NCBI GenBank assembly: GCA_022701475.1
Contig: JAKOOI010000417.1
Location: 1 to 7,475, forward strand
From: Weeksellaceae bacterium
GTDB taxonomy: Bacteria > Bacteroidota > Bacteroidia > Flavobacteriales > Weeksellaceae
Direction of reading: 5' to 3'
DNA: 7,475 bases
Shown here: in pieces, positions 5,870 through 7,475 of the stretch
How the letters are laid out: each line of letters opens with the position of its first letter
How positions within the stretch are numbered: the first letter of the stretch is position 1
Position numbers and translations under genes: made by a program
Notes under the pieces: model-generated
Databases searched by the model: none
Seen by the model: the letters and a program-made list of their open reading frames with translations, nothing else
Told to the model about the DNA's origin: nothing

Positions 5870-7132
5870 TTACCCGAAATGATGGACCAGCCATAACGCA
5901 CCCATGGCAGTAAGCAGGGCAGGGATCATGATGACCGTTCCGAGGCTCAGGAATTTCCGGGCGCTGACGGAATGGCCGTGGCGGCGCAGTTCCGTGAGCC
6001 ATAAAATGGTAGCCAGGGAGCCGGTGACGGAAAGGTTCGGACCCAGATCGATCCCGATCAGGATGCAGCTCCTGACCAATGACGGCAGCTGGGCACCCGA
6101 TACTGTGCTTCCGGCAATCAGTCCGGCAGGAAGGTTGTTGATCAGGTTGCTGCCGAAAGCAGTGATGCCGCCGCTGATCAGGGCGGTGGATTCCGGGGAA
6201 GTACGTGAGCCTTCTGTCAGGAATTGGTGGAGCACATTAATCAGGCCTGCTTCCTGAAGGGCTTCCACCAGGATGAAGAGACCAGCCACCAGCGGAAGTA
6301 CCGCCCAGGAAATGCTTCGGACAAGGCGCACCGGATTCTGCCGGGTCATCAGGGTGACTACAGCAGCTACGGCAATCCCGGAAACGGCAGTCGGTATACC
6401 CAGTGGATATTGAAATGAAGAAGCGATAAGCAGTATGACAGTCGTAAAAAGGATCCCGCCCAAGGCAATTTTTCCGCCTCCGGACAGCGGCTCTATCGGG
6501 ATCTCCGTAGAGATCGGTTCGCGGAGGTTTTTGCGCTGGGTCAGATACAACATCAGAAAGGTAATGGCAACAGCAAAAAATGAAGGCAGCAGGTACGTCT
6601 GCAGCCAGACTGTCAGCGGCGGCATATGGCTTCCGTAAATGACGAGATTGGCCGGGTTGGAAACCGGCAGCACAAAAGAGGCGGCATTGGCGATGAAAGC
6701 ACAGATCAGCAGGTAGGGCAGCGGCTGTTTTACACGGGCATGATGGGCAGCAGCGGCTACTGCAGGCGTAAGGACAACAGCGGTAGCATCATTCGACATA
6801 AAGACCGTCACGACAAGCCCTACCAGGTAGATTAGTATAAACAACCTGACGGCGGAACCCTTTGAGAACCGCGTGGCATGACCGGCCAGCCAGTCGAACA
6901 GGCCCTGTTGCCGGGCAGATTCCGCCAGCAGCATCATGCCGGTAAGGAAAAGATAGACATCCGTTCCTTTGGAAATCCCGGTCCATACCGCTGAAAAGGA
7001 GATCAGCCCCAGCATCAGCAACAATACAGCACCGGAAACGGCCCATATGGCTTCCGGTATTTTAAAAGGGCGTATGATCACACCGGCCGTTGCCAGCAGG
7101 GCAATCAGGTAAATGAAAAAATTAGCATCCAT
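5870..7132 (-). CDS. arsB: ArsB-type transporter (arsenite efflux / ion transporter superfamily)
   Basis: The 420-residue integral inner-membrane protein has about 11-12 hydrophobic segments, the size of E. coli ArsB (about 429). Family motifs: FMSNDATAVVLTPAV (111-125), matching FANDGAALILTP of ArsB; SNPANLVI (158-165); GSNLINNLPAG (327-337); and GIDLGPNLSVTGSLATILWL (360-379), matching the ArsB [20 protein letters not shown] region. The two N-rich motifs are the paired substrate loops of this fold. ArsB exports arsenite or antimonite by proton antiport. No arsR, arsC or arsA gene is visible, so the substrate is less certain than the fold, and a related anion carrier is possible. The gene is about 57% GC in sampled lines. 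It lies downstream of the MFS gene on the same strand, 189 bases apart, and converges on the catalase gene. No clear promoter was found before the ATG. Confidence 0.82.
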   Translation of the reverse strand: MDANFFIYLIALLATAGVIIRPFKIPEAIWAVSGAVLLLMLGLISFSAVWTGISKGTDVYLFLTGMMLLAESARQQGLFDWLAGHATRFSKGSAVRLFILIYLVGLVVTVFMSNDATAVVLTPAVAAAAHHARVKQPLPYLLICAFIANAASFVLPVSNPANLVIYGSHMPPLTVWLQTYLLPSFFAVAITFLMLYLTQRKNLREPISTEIPIEPLSGGGKIALGGILFTTVILLIASSFQYPLGIPTAVSGIAVAAVVTLMTRQNPVRLVRSISWAVLPLVAGLFILVEALQEAGLINVLHQFLTEGSRTSPESTALISGGITAFGSNLINNLPAGLIAGSTVSGAQLPSLVRSCILIGIDLGPNLSVTGSLATILWLTELRRHGHSVSARKFLSLGTVIMIPALLTAMGALWLVHHFG

Positions 7133-7166
7133 ACAGTCAGGATCTTATGTCAATATAAATTTGTTC

Positions 7167-7257
7167 GGCAGCTGGCTTTTGGCTGATGGCAGCTAGCTTC
7201 TGGCTAATGGCTAATGGCTTCTTGCTGTTAGCTTCTTGCCTTTAGTCAATGGCTGAT
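7167..7257. repeat. Degenerate 7-bp tandem array, 13 units
   Basis: Thirteen successive heptamers run in perfect phase, for example GGCAGCT, GGCTTTT, GGCTGAT, AGCTTCT, GGCTAAT (twice in a row) and TGCTGTT. Position 2 is G and position 7 is T in all thirteen units; position 3 is C in twelve. The array fills most of the spacer upstream of the ArsB-type gene. It does not encode anything evident. Confidence 0.75.
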
Positions 7258-7270
7258 ACCGTACCGGTAT
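7256..7270. repeat. Small inverted repeat between the two heptamer arrays
   Basis: ATACCG (7256-7261) and CGGTAT (7265-7270) are 6-bp arms around TAC, followed by a T-rich stretch on the plus strand. It could act as a weak terminator, but no plus-strand gene reads into it, so its role is unclear. Confidence 0.3.
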
Positions 7271-7297
7271 TTTGTTGTGGATAACCATCATTCAACA

Positions 7298-7332
7298 CTT
7301 CAACTCATAACTTATCACTCATTACTCATCAC
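7298..7332. repeat. Second 7-bp tandem array, five units of the TCATNAC type
   Basis: Five heptamers in phase read CTTCAAC, TCATAAC, TTATCAC, TCATTAC and TCATCAC. The unit differs from that of the array at 7167-7257 and is not in the same phase. The array contains the stop codon (7322-7324) and last codons of the MFS gene, so that protein's C-terminal residues are encoded by repeat units. Confidence 0.65.
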
Positions 7333-7474
7333 TCCCGGCGTGCCCGCAGGCTTCCTTCAGGCTTCCTGAGTAAAAAAGCCACAGCAAAAGGGACACCACG
7401 GCAAAACTTCCGAGAATCATGAAGGAAGAGCCGTAGCCCATTTTCTGGGCGATCCATCCGCCGACGGCCGGGCT
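7322..7474 (-). CDS. MFS transporter, C-terminal fragment (runs off the right edge)
   Basis: Only the last 50 residues are in the window; the 5' part lies beyond position 7475. The fragment begins SPAVGGWIAQKMGYGSSF, the loop pattern (G-G-W-x-A-x-x-x-G) that precedes the last helix of many major facilitator carriers. A 15-20 residue hydrophobic helix follows (MILGSFAVVSLLLWLFY), then a short soluble tail with EACGHAGSDE. That is consistent with the end of TM11 and TM12 of an inner-membrane exporter. The substrate cannot be told. The gene reads toward the ArsB-type gene on the same strand, but the 189-base repeat-rich spacer makes tight co-transcription uncertain. The tail and stop codon are made of heptamer repeat units. 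Confidence 0.7.
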   Translation of the reverse strand, partial: SPAVGGWIAQKMGYGSSFMILGSFAVVSLLLWLFYSGSLKEACGHAGSDE

Positions 7475-7475
7475 C

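Noticed and set aside
6789..7046. Minus-strand frame of 85 codons inside the ArsB-type gene
   Set aside because: It overlaps the well supported 420-residue transporter in another frame and has no motif of its own.

Overview
The window looks like an ordinary chromosomal stretch of a Bacteroidota bacterium, most likely a flavobacterium of the Chryseobacterium type. Two promoters match the Bacteroidota -7 consensus TAnnTTTG (2140-2147 on the minus strand, 2267-2274 on the plus strand). Starts lack Shine-Dalgarno sequences, spacers are AT-rich, and the protein families fit the phylum. The genus is inference.

Layout from left to right: an orphan SMI1/KNR4 (SUKH) immunity-like protein (210-764, +); a 359-bp gene-free spacer; a nitronate monooxygenase/FabK-like flavoprotein (1124-2104, -). 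Divergent from it is a two-gene plus-strand operon of a luciferase-like flavin monooxygenase (2316-3338) and an HxlR regulator with an N-terminal cysteine (3356-3700). Next come a GNAT acetyltransferase (3968-4444, +), a GC-rich manganese catalase (4610-5581, +), a strong hairpin terminator (5734-5763), an ArsB-type transporter (5870-7132, -) and the C-terminal end of an MFS transporter (7322 to the right edge, -).

The most coherent unit is 1124-3700. Two FMN-type oxidoreductases face away from each other across a 211-bp spacer, and the second is followed at 17 bp by an HxlR regulator of the kind that in other bacteria senses quinones, aldehydes or oxidants through an N-terminal cysteine. The spacer holds both promoters and three related palindrome-like GCTTTC...AAAGC elements lying over or next to the expected -33 regions. 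I read this as a candidate self-regulated electrophile or redox stress module. Its parts are known families, and only the arrangement and operator are possibly undescribed. The flavoprotein lacks the histidine normally present in the GGH motif of its family, so its usual annotation is uncertain.

The Mn-catalase and ArsB genes are visibly more GC-rich than the left half of the window, with catalase lines near 62% GC against about 33% in the neighbouring acetyltransferase. The spacer between ArsB and the MFS gene is built of two different period-7 degenerate arrays, one of which contains the MFS stop codon. Upstream of the catalase, a 9-mer recurs three times at an exact 43-bp spacing and is followed by a hairpin just before the start codon. 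I found no rRNA, tRNA, CRISPR array, insertion sequence or transposase.
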